Positions 1-11,940 of a stretch of DNA of 64,000 nucleotides are shown here, piece after piece. The DNA is taken from assembly GCA_911728435.2 (NCBI GenBank), contig OU452201.1, forward strand, positions 28,148,001-28,212,000, in the 5' to 3' direction. This DNA comes from Apoderus coryli. Taxonomy: Eukaryota; Arthropoda; Insecta; Coleoptera; Attelabidae. Numbering within the stretch: position 1 is the stretch's first letter; each line of letters opens with the position of its first letter. The notes below the pieces were generated by a model, which worked only from the letters and a program-made list of their open reading frames with translations, ran no database searches and was not told where the DNA came from. A program made the translations under genes and the position numbers.

Positions 1-209
1 ACCCAAATTACATATTATAGTGACAATATTATTGTATGCTGATAGATTAGGTATTAGTACAGCTAATACACACAATTAGCTGTCGTATTAGGTTGATCTG
101 AATAATCACTTACATTTTCAAAACAATCGTGTGGTTACTTGTCGCAAAACTTGCAATATACCATCGACCAGCAATCAACCTGTATCTTATACAAGTAACC
201 ATAGGTACC

Positions 210-249
210 AAAGATTAATATACATAATATATTATTTATATTAATCTTT
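210..249. repeat. AT-rich palindrome, arm AAAGATTAATATA
   Basis: Thirteen-base arms at 210-222 and 237-249 flank a 14-base AT loop. The AAAGATTAAT core of the arm reappears in the perfect palindrome at 1469-1494. The copy is repeated at 5673-5712. Confidence 0.8.
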
Positions 250-1468
250 CCCTATACTGTGTATCTAATACATTGCGTGCTACTAATGATAATGATTACT
301 ATAATATTATATTAGCAGAGCATAGGCTATGTTTTTTATTCCTTATAAAGACAATGATATACCTTGGTAAAAAGAATAATTTATTTGCTTACCTGCTTCT
401 TATAATAATAATCACAACACACAACACAAAGTTATTTAGTTATTTTATGCTGTTAGATAGTCATAGATGAAAGATATTATAATATATATTTAGGTTAGCA
501 TTTACACTTATTTTATTACACAATTGAGATAGAGTAATTAACATATTATTGATAATGAAAAACAAAACATAAACCGACGCCATAACAAAACACGTGTTGT
601 TTGTGTGTGGCTGTGTGGTATTAGGTTAGATTAAGAAAAAAATTGTACCGCAGCAGTGTTGTCATAGGGAATTATCAAATTGTAACATATTTTATTCGAC
701 AATTCCAAAATCAAGATTATTACAGACTTTGTTGTCTGATTATTATGCATGAGTTTATTCAGTTGACGATAGTTTTTTATTGTTTTCTGGAATATATAAC
801 GACGACATAGAGATTGCAACAGATGTTTTAATTACATTTAGATATATTGACTTTTTATAAATATAAAGACAATAACAAAATATGCGCCATAGCAATTAAT
901 ATAATAATAGATAATAGGTATATAAATATACGCTATTATTGTTATAGATAGAGAATAGTAGGTATTAAATAAGCTACCAAAATTGAGTTATGACGACATA
1001 CATGTTGTATTCACACACACTTCTGGATGTGATTGTATTAATATTCATGTCTTCACCCATTCTATAGTAATTTTGAAATATATTATGATATAATTCTATA
1101 CCGTGTCAGAAGTCAGCTGCAATCGGCAACACTGAACTCTGAACTACTCCCAAGCGTCAAGCATAAACTACTATACCTACTTACTAGTTGCCAGATTTAG
1201 TTCAAATCCGCAGTTTTGTCGCGATTTTCTTCAAAAAATATTCATATATATTTGAGTTTTTTTCTTATTAGTTATTTTTTTATTTATTTAGTTATCATGT
1301 TATCGGCAAAACCAGGAGCAAATGTATGTTCATGCCAACGCAATTGTGACTCTTTTGATATACTTTGCTATCTTTTCGTATGGAAAAAATGTAATTAAAT
1401 TTTGAATACCTATCTGTGCGTTAGTAAAAGTTACTAGGTATATAATTATGTATATAGGTAGGTAATAT

Positions 1469-1494
1469 CAAAGATTAATGTACATTAATCTTTG
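1469..1494. repeat. Perfect 26-bp palindrome
   Basis: CAAAGATTAATGT is followed directly by its own reverse complement, with no loop. It shares its arm with 210-249, which suggests that the two mark the ends or joints of one older element about 1.29 kb long. It is repeated at 6932-6957. Confidence 0.85.
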
Positions 1495-1534
1495 GTAATA
1501 GTGATGGCTATACCTCGGCAACACTGAGTATTAG

Positions 1535-1712
1535 CATTGTGTTTATTATAATATAGTGTGTCAGCGCTTGGTTAGTACCATCATCTAACAACAGACGGCG
1601 TTATCAACTTCAGTCGTTCATTAATAAATTTCTGGTATATGATGACGCCATCTGTTGTTAGTTGACAGGTACTATCCAAGCGCTGAGACACTATATTATA
1701 ATAAACACAATG
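1535..1712. mobile_element. 178-bp hairpin MITE with 7-bp target duplication (copy 1)
   Basis: The ends CATTGTGTTTATTATAATAT and the matching reverse complement form long terminal inverted repeats with a single mismatch over the first 37 bases. The inverted pairing continues inward through the CAGCGCTTGG and CATCTAACAACAGA regions, so the element folds into a near-complete hairpin. GTATTAG stands directly outside both ends (1528-1534 and 1713-1719), as expected of a target-site duplication. It has no coding capacity. I cannot place the superfamily: seven bases is unusual (hAT 8, Mutator 9). Confidence 0.88.
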
Positions 1713-2164
1713 GTATTAGTAAATGGTCAGCGTTGCCGGTTGTAACATAATAATTATTATTATGATTTTGCACTTAACTAAATCTGGTACTAAATTTGTA
1801 CTGTAAGATGAATCTAATGAATCTGTACTAGGATTTTTTATATACTAAATTGGCCAACAATTGACCTGTTTTCTTGGTGACGTAACATAATATGTTCTAA
1901 AATCTGTGCAGCTATAATAACATTATATTATTATGTTTAAGCATGTTATCGGCAACAGTGGATATGGTAAGAAAATCATAACTATTTTGGCAACACACAA
2001 AAAACAAAGTAGTAGTTGTCTTTATAAAGACAATGACCTCACCTATCTACATAATTACTGTTTAGGTATATAATTTATTTTAATAACTTAAAACGCCGTG
2101 TTGTTTTATGCAATAATTTCTTAAAATAAAGAGCTCAAGAAATCTGCATTATTTAGGATAACGG

Positions 2165-4040
2165 AAATGAATGAAATTTTTTATTGAATCCGTATTGAAA
2201 CCAATCGTATCGTGGAAATTCTTATTCAGCAATTCTATATTAAACGCAATTGAAATAAGCAGTAAACTAATTCAAACTGATAAAACCAAATTAATTATTT
2301 GATTTAGAATGCCTTATTGAAACCAATAAATTCCAAATAAAGAATTTCTTATTAATCCATATTGAAACCAATTCGTTTCATGGTAATTTTTATTCAGTAC
2401 TTCCATATTAAACGTAATTGAAATAAGCAGTTTTATGCCGCATAAAAACTAATTCAAACTGATAAAACCAAATTAAACATTTGATTTGGAATGCCTTATT
2501 GAAACCAACAATTCCCAAATAAAGAATTTCTTATTAATCCATATTGAAACCAATTCGTTTTATGGCAATTTTTATTCAGTAATTCCATATTAAACGCAAG
2601 TGAAATAAGCAGTTTTATACCGCATAAAAACTAATTCAAACTGATAAAACCAAATTAAACCTTTCATTTGGAATGCCTTATTGAAACCAATAAATTCCAA
2701 ATAAGGAATTTCTTATTAATCCATATTGAAACCAATTCGTTTCATGGTAATTTTTATTCAGTACTTCCATATTAAACGCAATTGAAATAAGCAGTTTTAT
2801 GCCGCATAAAAACTAATTCAAACTGATAAAACCAAATTAAACATTTGATTTGGAATGCCTTATTGAAACCAACAATTCCCAAATAAAGAATTTCTTATTA
2901 ATCCATATTGAAACCAATTCGTTTCATGGTAATTTTTATTCAGTACTTCCATATTAAACGCAATTGAAATAAGCAGTTTTATGCCGCATAAAAACTAATT
3001 CAAACTGATAAAACCAAATTAAACCTTTCATTTGGAATGCCTTATTGAAACCAATAAATTCCAAATAAGGAATTTCTTATTAATCCATATTGAAACCAAT
3101 TCGTTTCATGGTAATTTTTATTCAGTACTTCCATATTAAACGCAATTGAAATAAGCAGTTTTATGCCACATAAAAACTAATTCAAACTGATAAAACCAAA
3201 TTAAACCTTTCATTTGGAATGCCTTATTGAAACCAATAAATTCCAAATAAGGAATTTCTTATTAATCCATATTGAAACCAATTCGTTTCATGGTAATTTT
3301 TATTCAGTACTTCCATATTAAACGCAATTGAAATAAGCAGTTTTATGCCACATAAAAACTAATTCAAACTGATAAAACCAAATTAAACCTTTCATTTGGA
3401 ATGCCTTATTGAAACCAATAAATTCCAAATAAGGAATTTCTTATTAATCCATATTGAAACCAATTCGTTTCATGGTAATTTTTATTCAGTACTTCCATAT
3501 TAAACGCAATTGAAATAAGCAGTTTTATGCCGCATAAAAACTAATTCAAACTGATAAAACCAAATTAAACATTTGATTTGGAATGCCTTATTGAAACCAA
3601 CAATTCCCAAATAAAGAATTTCTTATTAATCCATATTGAAACCAATTCGTTTTATGGCAATTTTTATTCAGTAATTCCATATTAAACGCAATTGAAATAA
3701 GCAGTTTTATACCGCATAAAAACTAATTCAAACTGATAAAACCAAATTAAACATTTGATTTGGAATACCTTATTGAAACCATTAAATTCCAAATAAAGAA
3801 TTTCTTATTAATCCATATTGAAACCAATTCGTTCCATGGTAATTTTTATTCAGTACTTCCATATTAAACGCAATTGAAATAAGCAGTTTTATGCCGCATA
3901 AAAACTAATTCAAACTGATAAAACCAAATTAAACATTTGATTTGGAATGCCTTATTGAAACCAACAATTCCCAAATAAAGAATTTCTTATTAATCCATAT
4001 TGAACCCAATTCGTTTTATGGCAATTTTTATTCAGTAATT
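2165..4040. repeat. 182-bp satellite array, about 10 units (copy 1)
   Basis: The landmark GGAATGCCTT recurs every 182 bp (2488, 2670, 2852, 3034, 3216, 3398, 3580, and so on). Each unit carries two related half-motifs, TTATTGAAACCAA and ATATTGAAACCAA. Two monomer versions mix along the array: one with CATTTGATTTGG and CAACAATTCCC, the other with CTTTCATTTGG and CAATAAATTCC. The first unit is diverged and partly deleted. No reading frame runs through it. Confidence 0.95.
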
Positions 4041-5463
4041 CTTGTAAGGGTTCTTGTTAATTTTCCAGACTGAATAAGAGATATTATAATTAGGTGGATG
4101 AGACAGAAATGTACTTGAAGATTAATATTGAAATATAGAAAGAATCTTCCAGATGACAAATTTGTCCACAAACAAAACCTTAAATTGCAGACGTATAAGA
4201 ATCATAGAACAACGGCAGACTTCTTATCGCACTGAATACAGAATTTGTTTAAAAACATTGCAAAGAATAATAAATTAAATTATTGGTGTGGAAATAAAAT
4301 AAACTTCCTGAATTGGTTTTTTTAACTTTGTGTCATAAGGAAAATCTGCCTCATGATCATAATGAAACCTATAAAACGGTAGCAAGTGAGAACCCAAAAG
4401 TTCTATTTTAGTCATGATATCAATGATACTTGAACGTTCAAAATTATACGGTTTTCAAAATACCAAAGCTACCTTCTAAGGAGAAACTGTGTTCTTGGTA
4501 AGGACCAAGAACACAGTTTCTACAAAAATAGCAAGCAAACACTTTATAAACTACTAAGTACTAGATGGATAAAGCTAAATAATATGATTTCACTCTTACT
4601 TAGTTTTGAAACAACGTCGAAGACATTTTTTGCAACCATTGAACATTTAATAACTCATTTGTTGCTTTCAGTTGTTCCCTCAAATTATTTAGTCTCATTG
4701 GCTTTCGTGAATTTTCTTTCAGAATTTCCTCTGGGTTTAACATTTTAATTCGCTTTTCCCTTATCTGCGTTTTTTTCGCTTATCTGCGTTTTCAGAGCAT
4801 CAATATCGTCTAAAACAACATGATTTATTTAGATTTACAGACGAATATAAATTTAAAAAGTAATCAATAATAAAACTAGCAAAAATACCTTCAATATATA
4901 AAATACAAAGGTTTGTAAGTTTTTTATATCTTCGGTGATCCAATCCAATCCAATCTCCTGTACTATATCATCATCAAGGAATCTGAGATAAGCATACCCC
5001 ATACTAAAAAGAGTAAAAAGTTCTTAAATATTGTCATTAATTCTCAATTCTTAATATAATAATAAATTATCATTAATTCTTTAGATCTTCTTTCATCTCC
5101 CAAAAGTCTTAAATGTGTGTATAAATTGAAGAAAATTTAATAAAATAAAAATTGTTAAAATAACTACGAATAATGTTCCATATTTCACCGTTTTGGAAAA
5201 TTTAACACATTTGTTTTATTAATTGATTGTGGTGAAATATCTATTATTACAGTACCTATATGTACAGGGTGTATTCTGGTTGATGGTATACACATTGTTT
5301 TGTTGTTTTGGGAAAAGTAACTAAGTACGAATATTTTGAAAATGTAAGTAATTACTTAAGTTGGATTTTTTCGATATAGTTAATTAGGTAGACAACTATT
5401 AAAACGTTTTTTTCTTTATTAACGTTGATAAAGTTCACAAGAATAAATGTATTCTACCACTTC
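4041..5463. other. Unique AT-rich spacer between the duplicated blocks
   Basis: No gene is supported here. The stretch holds a hairpin at 4482-4521, two direct copies of CTTATCTGCGTTTT near 4760-4793 and an ACAGGGTG-type transposon end at about 5263. If the duplication model is right, this sequence should also lie immediately left of the window. Confidence 0.6.
4482..4521. repeat. Perfect 18-bp-arm hairpin
   Basis: AGAAACTGTGTTCTTGGT is followed by AAGG and then by its exact reverse complement. It is isolated in unique sequence. The shape is that of a tight stem-loop, and no function can be read from it. Confidence 0.85.
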
Positions 5464-8400
5464 ACCCAAATTACATATTATAGTGACAATATTATTGTAT
5501 GCTGATAGATTAGGTATTAGTACAGCTAATACACACAATTAGCTGTCGTATTAGGTTGATCTGAATAATCACTTACATTTTCAAAACAATCGTGTGGTTA
5601 CTTGTCGCAAAACTTGCAATATACCATCGACCAGCAATCAACCTGTATCTTATACAAGTAACCATAGGTACCAAAGATTAATATACATAATATATTATTT
5701 ATATTAATCTTTCCCTATACTGTGTATCTAATACATTGCGTGCTACTAATGATAATGATTACTATAATATTATATTAGCAGAGCATAGGCTATGTTTTTT
5801 ATTCCTTATAAAGACAATGATATACCTTGGTAAAAAGAATAATTTATTTGCTTACCTGCTTCTTATAATAATAATCACAACACACAACACAAAGTTATTT
5901 AGTTATTTTATGCTGTTAGATAGTCATAGATGAAAGATATTATAATATATATTTAGGTTAGCATTTACACTTATTTTATTACACAATTGAGATAGAGTAA
6001 TTAACATATTATTGATAATGAAAAACAAAACATAAACCGACGCCATAACAAAACACGTGTTGTTTGTGTGTGGCTGTGTGGTATTAGGTTAGATTAAGAA
6101 AAAAATTGTACCGCAGCAGTGTTGTCATAGGGAATTATCAAATTGTAACATATTTTATTCGACAATTCCAAAATCAAGATTATTACAGACTTTGTTGTCT
6201 GATTATTATGCATGAGTTTATTCAGTTGACGATAGTTTTTTATTGTTTTCTGGAATATATAACGACGACATAGAGATTGCAACAGATGTTTTAATTACAT
6301 TTAGATATATTGACTTTTTATAAATATAAAGACAATAACAAAATATGCGCCATAGCAATTAATATAATAATAGATAATAGGTATATAAATATACGCTATT
6401 ATTGTTATAGATAGAGAATAGTAGGTATTAAATAAGCTACCAAAATTGAGTTATGACGACATACATGTTGTATTCACACACACTTCTGGATGTGATTGTA
6501 TTAATATTCATGTCTTCACCCATTCTATAGTAATTTTGAAATATATTATGATATAATTCTATACCGTGTCAGAAGTCAGCTGCAATCGGCAACACTGAAC
6601 TCTGAACTACTCCCAAGCGTCAAGCATAAACTACTATACCTACTTACTAGTTGCCAGATTTAGTTCAAATCCGCAGTTTTGTCGCGATTTTCTTCAAAAA
6701 ATATTCACATATATTTGAGTTTTTTTCTTATTAGTTATTTTTTTATTTATTTAGTTATCATGTTATCGGCAAAACCAGGAGCAAATGTATGTTCATGCCA
6801 ACGCAATTGTGACTCTTTTGATATACTTTGCTATCTTTTCGTATGGAAAAAATGTAATTAAATTTTGAATACCTATCTGTGCGTTAGTAAAAGTTACTAG
6901 GTATATAATTATGTATATAGGTAGGTAATATCAAAGATTAATGTACATTAATCTTTGGTAATAGTGATGGCTATACCTCGGCAACACTGAGTATTAGCAT
7001 TGTGTTTATTATAATATAGTGTGTCAGCGCTTGGTTAGTACCATCATCTAACAACAGACGGCGTTATCAACTTCAGTCGTTCATTAATAAATTTCTGGTA
7101 TATGATGACGCCATCTGTTGTTAGTTGACAGGTACTATCCAAGCGCTGAGACACTATATTATAATAAACACAATGGTATTAGTAAATGGTCAGCGTTGCC
7201 GGTTGTAACATAATAATTATTATTATGATTTTGCACTTAACTAAATCTGGTACTAAATTTGTACTGTAAGATGAATCTAATGAATCTGTACTAGGATTTT
7301 TTATATACTAAATTGGCCAACAATTGACCTGTTTTCTTGGTGACGTAACATAATATGTTCTAAAATCTGTGCAGCTATAATAACATTATATTATTATGTT
7401 TAAGCATGTTATCGGCAACAGTGGATATGGTAAGAAAATCATAACTATTTTGGCAACACACAAAAAACAAAGTAGTAGTTGTCTTTATAAAGACAATGAC
7501 CTCACCTATCTATATAATTACTGTTTAGGTATATAATTTATTTTAATAACTTAAAACGCCGTGTTGTTTTATGCAATAATTTCTTAAAATAAAGAGCTCA
7601 AGAAATCTGCATTATTTAGGATAACGGAAATGAATGAAATTTTTTATTGAATCCGTATTGAAACCAATCGTATCGTGGAAATTCTTATTCAGCAATTCTA
7701 TATTAAACGCAATTGAAATAAGCAGTAAACTAATTCAAACTGATAAAACCAAATTAATTATTTGATTTAGAATGCGTTATTGAAACCAATAAATTCCAAA
7801 TAAAGAATTTCTTATTAATCCATATTGAAACCAATTCGTTTCATGGTAATTTTTATTCAGTACTTCCATATTAAACGTAATTGAAATAAGCAGTTTTATG
7901 CCGCATAAAAACTAATTCAAACTGATAAAACCAAATTAAACATTTGATTTGGAATGCCTTATTGAAACCAACAATTCCCAAATAAAGAATTTCTTATTAA
8001 TCCATATTGAAACCAATTCGTTTTATGGCAATTTTTATTCAGTAATTCCATATTAAACGCAAGTGAAATAAGCAGTTTTATACCGCATAAAAACTAATTC
8101 AAACTGATAAAACCAAATTAAACCTTTCATTTGGAATGCCTTATTGAAACCAATAAATTCCAAATAAGGAATTTCTTATTAATCCATATTGAAACCAATT
8201 CGTTTCATGGTAATTTTTATTCAGTACTTCCATATTAAACGCAATTGAAATAAGCAGTTTTATGCCGCATAAAAACTAATTCAAACTGATAAAACCAAAT
8301 TAAACATTTGATTTGGAATGCCTTATTGAAACCAACAATTCCCAAATAAAGAATTTCTTATTAATCCATATTGAAACCAATTCGTTTCATGGTAATTTTT

Positions 8401-9503
8401 ATTCAGTACTTCCATATTAAACGCAATTGAAATAAGCAGTTTTATGCCGCATAAAAACTAATTCAAACTGATAAAACCAAATTAAACCTTTCATTTGGAA
8501 TGCCTTATTGAAACCAATAAATTCCAAATAAGGAATTTCTTATTAATCCATATTGAAACTAATTCGTTTCATGGTAATTTTTATTCAGTACTTCCATATT
8601 AAACGCAATTGAAATAAGCAGTTTTATGCCACATAAAAACTAATTCAAACTGATAAAACCAAATTAAACCTTTCATTTGGAATGCCTTATTGAAACCAAT
8701 AAATTCCAAATAAGGAATTTCTTATTAATCCATATTGAAACCAATTCGTTTCATGGTAATTTTTATTCAGTACTTCCATATTAAACGCAATTGAAATAAG
8801 CAGTTTTATGCCACATAAAAACTAATTCAAACTGATAAAACCAAATTAAACCTTTCATTTGGAATGCCTTATTGAAACCAATAAATTCCAAATAAGGAAT
8901 TTCTTATTAATCCATATTGAAACCAATTCGTTTCATGGTAATTTTTATTCAGTACTTCCATATTAAACGCAATTGAAATAAGCAGTTTTATGCCGCATAA
9001 AAACTAATTCAAACTGATAAAACCAAATTAAACATTTGATTTGGAATGCCTTATTGAAACCAACAATTCCCAAATAAAGAATTTCTTATTAATCCATATT
9101 GAAACCAATTCGTTTTATGGCAATTTTTATTCAGTAATTCCATATTAAACGCAATTGAAATAAGCAGTTTTATACCGCATAAAAACTAATTCAAACTGAT
9201 AAAACCAAATTAAACATTTGATTTGGAATACCTTATTGAAACCATTAAATTCCAAATAAAGAATTTCTTATTAATCCATATTGAAACCAATTCGTTCCAT
9301 GGTAATTTTTATTCAGTACTTCCATATTAAACGCAATTGAAATAAGCAGTTTTATGCCGCATAAAAACTAATTCAAACTGATAAAACCAAATTAAACATT
9401 TGATTTGGAATGCCTTATTGAAACCAACAATTCCCAAATAAAGAATTTCTTATTAATCCATATTGAACCCAATTCGTTTTATGGCAATTTTTATTCAGTA
9501 ATT
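5464..9503. repeat. Tandem duplication, copy 2
   Basis: This is the second copy of 1-4040, about 99.9% identical. Unlike copy 1, its satellite runs on past 9503 into a final partial monomer and then into degenerate satellite-like sequence. Copy 1 instead switches abruptly to unrelated sequence at 4041. The simplest model is one tandem duplication whose breakpoint lay inside the satellite. An assembly artefact that placed two haplotypes in tandem would look the same. Confidence 0.95.
6998..7175. mobile_element. 178-bp hairpin MITE (copy 2, carried by the duplication)
   Basis: This is the same element as 1535-1712, shifted by 5463 bp and with the same GTATTAG flanks. It was copied by the segmental duplication and is not an independent insertion. 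Confidence 0.88.
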
Positions 9504-9520
9504 CCATATTAAACACTATT
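7628..9520. repeat. 182-bp satellite array (copy 2)
   Basis: The monomer order is the same as in copy 1, including the two monomer versions. The array continues a few bases beyond the shared block and then decays. From 9520 to about 9790 the sequence keeps satellite-like words (ATTAAATCCGTAT, CATATTGAATCATAT) without a clear period, which suggests old monomers at the array edge. Confidence 0.93.
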
Positions 9521-10908
9521 CATTTTAACCTATTAAATCCGTATAAAACCCACTTTGTTTTGAATCTGTAATGGCATATTAGATCTAATCATATTTAAAA
9601 CTTATAGAGACCAATACAATTCCATTGATGTGTTTTATATGTATATCCAAATAAACCCAAACCATATTGAATCATATAAGATTACTATTAAAATAACATA
9701 GAGCTTGTCAAAGCCAGATTAAAACCTACATTCACTTATAGATACTTATAGATCCAGATCAAGTTTTAATATGATTCTATACGGTATTTTCAACAGGGTA
9801 GGGCCAGATTCGTAATATTTGGTGAAGTAACCTTTCTACCAGCGTGTCTAAAAAAAGCTCACCCAGCAAAAGAATCGACTTCATTAAGAATATTGAGCTG
9901 CTGGATAAAATATAAATAGGCAGCCCCACTCAATTTGTCAATTCCCTTATATACCTACCTACCAAATAATTCATCCTCACACATATTTTAAAAATCGTTC
10001 TACAGAACTAAAAGGAATCGTAGCAGTTTCCATAAATTTTCAAATTAAAAATGATATGTTGCAATTCATACAGCCTTCTACTCCATTCATTCATTTATAT
10101 ATTTGCACATATAAAGAAAGATTCTGCTATTCACATCTCAACGCCAGACATTTTGAAATTGTAATAAAAGAGATATTTTCTAAAAATATCACCAGCAAAC
10201 ATTGCGTGGCTTGGTAGGGGGTGAACACGCGATACATTATCTTCAGTTACCGAGGAGCATTTTTCTTAAACCCACTTAACAGTGCCGGAGACTTCTATGA
10301 TTTCACACATTTTACTTTCCCGCACAGGGAAGGTTATGTGAACCGGCTAAAAAATTTTTGAGATAAAGACGGATATAACTATATTGAAGTTGCCTGAGAC
10401 GAGGAAGTCTGTCTGTCTGTGTGTTTGTCTGTATGTATTCTACTACGATAGCTCCCAAACACTTTAACCAATTGAGCTAAATTTTGGTGTATGAGTTTGG
10501 GACAGTACTAGGATGAACCGATTAGTTTTTAGTTGGAATCGCTTAAGCCCTGTGATAGGGGTGGACACAACCGCTATATTTTGAAATAGTAGTAGGTACT
10601 TCATTTTAAAGCATTTTTTATCTGCTTTACAGCGATAGGTCATTGATATTTGCCCCCATAATTCTAGAGACAATTGCGTTTAAAATTTCACCAGTTAGGT
10701 GAAAGATGAATATAATACAATCATAATAATAATTTATTATTAAAATTCTGTTTCGTTACGCAGTGTATGAGATACACGTCCAATCTGTGAGTGTCTGTCG
10801 TCGTTTTTAAGCAAATTTATATTAAACAAAAATGCAAACTGACAGGTATAATAGTAATATATTTTAACCAAATTTAGCATCTAGTTTAGTGTGATTTATT
10901 TGTTATAT
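9504..10908. other. Gene-poor stretch with decayed repeats
   Basis: The left part is degenerate satellite. Around 10400-10560 there is a CTGT-rich run followed by GATAGCTCCCAAACACTTTA, a style typical of dispersed insect transposon remnants. The 69-codon minus-strand frame at 10464-10673 has no recognisable motif. Confidence 0.45.
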
Positions 10909-11927
10909 TGAGAGAGAGATGTTTTTGGCGACACCTAGCGTGAACAGGCAATATGCAGGGTGAAACACAGTTCACAAACGATGGCCGGACAAGAAGTAAC
11001 AACTCCATTATATCCTATTGCCAACACTAGATGCGCCCGAATCCCCTAGCAGGGAGGCTTTATTTAAGAATTGCGTGTTACATAAAGCAACAAGACTTTC
11101 GTTTGTAAATGTTGGAAATTTGGGTCACACTGCCTGCCGATCACCACTGATGGGTCGTGGAACGACGAAACGGCCGTCTGGTGAAAGCATGGTAGTGTGA
11201 AATAAATTTCCAACATAACTTAAAGTCTTGTTGCTTTATGTAACAAGCAGTTCTTAAACAAAGCCTCCCTGCTAGTGGATTCGGGCGCATCTAGTGTTGG
11301 CAATAGGATATAATGGAGTTGTTACTTCTTGTCCGGCCATCGTTTGTGAACTGTGTTTCACCCGGCATATTGCCTGTTCACGCTAGGTGTCGCCAAAAAC
11401 ATCTCTCTCAATCAATTCTCGTGCTAGTTAAGCTCTTTGTAAATGTTGGAAATTTGGGTCACACTGCCTGCCGATCACCACTGATGGGTCGTGGATCGAC
11501 GAAACGGCCGTCTGGTGAAAGCATGGTAGTGTGAAATAAATTTCCAACATAACTTAAAGTCTTGTTGCTTTATGTAACAAGCAGTTCTTAAATAAAGCCT
11601 TCCTGCTAGTGGATTCGGGCGCATCTAGTGTTGGCAATAGGATATAATGGAGTTGTTACTTCTTGTCCGGCCATCGTTTGTGAACTGTGTTTCACCCGGC
11701 ATATTGCCTGTTCACGCTAGGTGTCGCCAAAAACATCTCTCTCTATCTCAATCAATTCTCGTGCTAGTTAAGCTCTTTGTAAATGTTGGAAATTTGGGTC
11801 ACACTGCCTGCCGATCACCACTGATGGGTCGTGGATCGACGAAACGGCCGTCTGGTGAAAGCATGGTAGTGTGAAACAAATTTCCAACATAACTTAAAGT
11901 CTTGTTGCTTTATGTAACAAGCAATTC
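10909..11927. mobile_element. Foldback-like element with two 334-bp tandem units
   Basis: The left arm (about 10911-11100) is the reverse complement of the repeated block that follows. That block occurs in direct orientation from about 11225 and again 334 bp later from about 11559. Each unit contains a 106-bp core MITE. The 13-base string TTATTTGTTATAT lies directly outside both ends (10896-10908 and 11928-11940) and is the likely target duplication. The unit is more GC-rich than its surroundings and has CpG-containing words. Frames of 60-75 codons recur once per unit only because the DNA is repeated. I do not regard them as genes. Confidence 0.85.
11110..11215. mobile_element. 106-bp core MITE, TIR TGTTGGAAATTT (first copy)
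   Basis: TGTTGGAAATTT at 11110 is inverted exactly as AAATTTCCAACA at 11204-11215. Inside, CACT/AGTG and CACCA/TGGTG pairs continue the dyad, giving a nested hairpin. Near-identical copies follow at about 11444-11549 and 11778-11883. Two diverged reverse-orientation copies sit at 58820-59053. Confidence 0.82.
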
Positions 11928-11940
11928 TTATTTGTTATAT

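Larger units (their letters stand above)
1..4040. repeat. Tandem duplication, copy 1 (offset 5463 bp)
   Basis: This stretch matches 5464-9503 at a constant offset of 5463 bp with no net insertion or deletion. By eye I find only four base differences: 1245 T/C, 2050 C/T, 2313 C/G and 3097 C/T. The copy holds about 2.1 kb of AT-rich non-coding sequence, a MITE at 1535-1712 and a 182-bp satellite. It breaks off inside the satellite at 4040. The window opens within or at the start of the unit, so its true left edge is unknown. The short open frames here (60-65 codons) resemble nothing known and are read as chance. Confidence 0.95.

Noticed and set aside
273..1398. Small frames at 273-470, 631-819 and 1216-1398 (and copies at 5736-6861) as genes
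   Set aside because: They are identical in both copies only because of the recent duplication. Composition is AT-driven, with no motifs and no splice or start context.
11018..11874. Three repeated open frames of 60-75 codons as a gene family
   Set aside because: They recur only because the DNA is tandemly repeated, and they run through inverted-repeat arms and MITE cores. There is no domain or codon signal.
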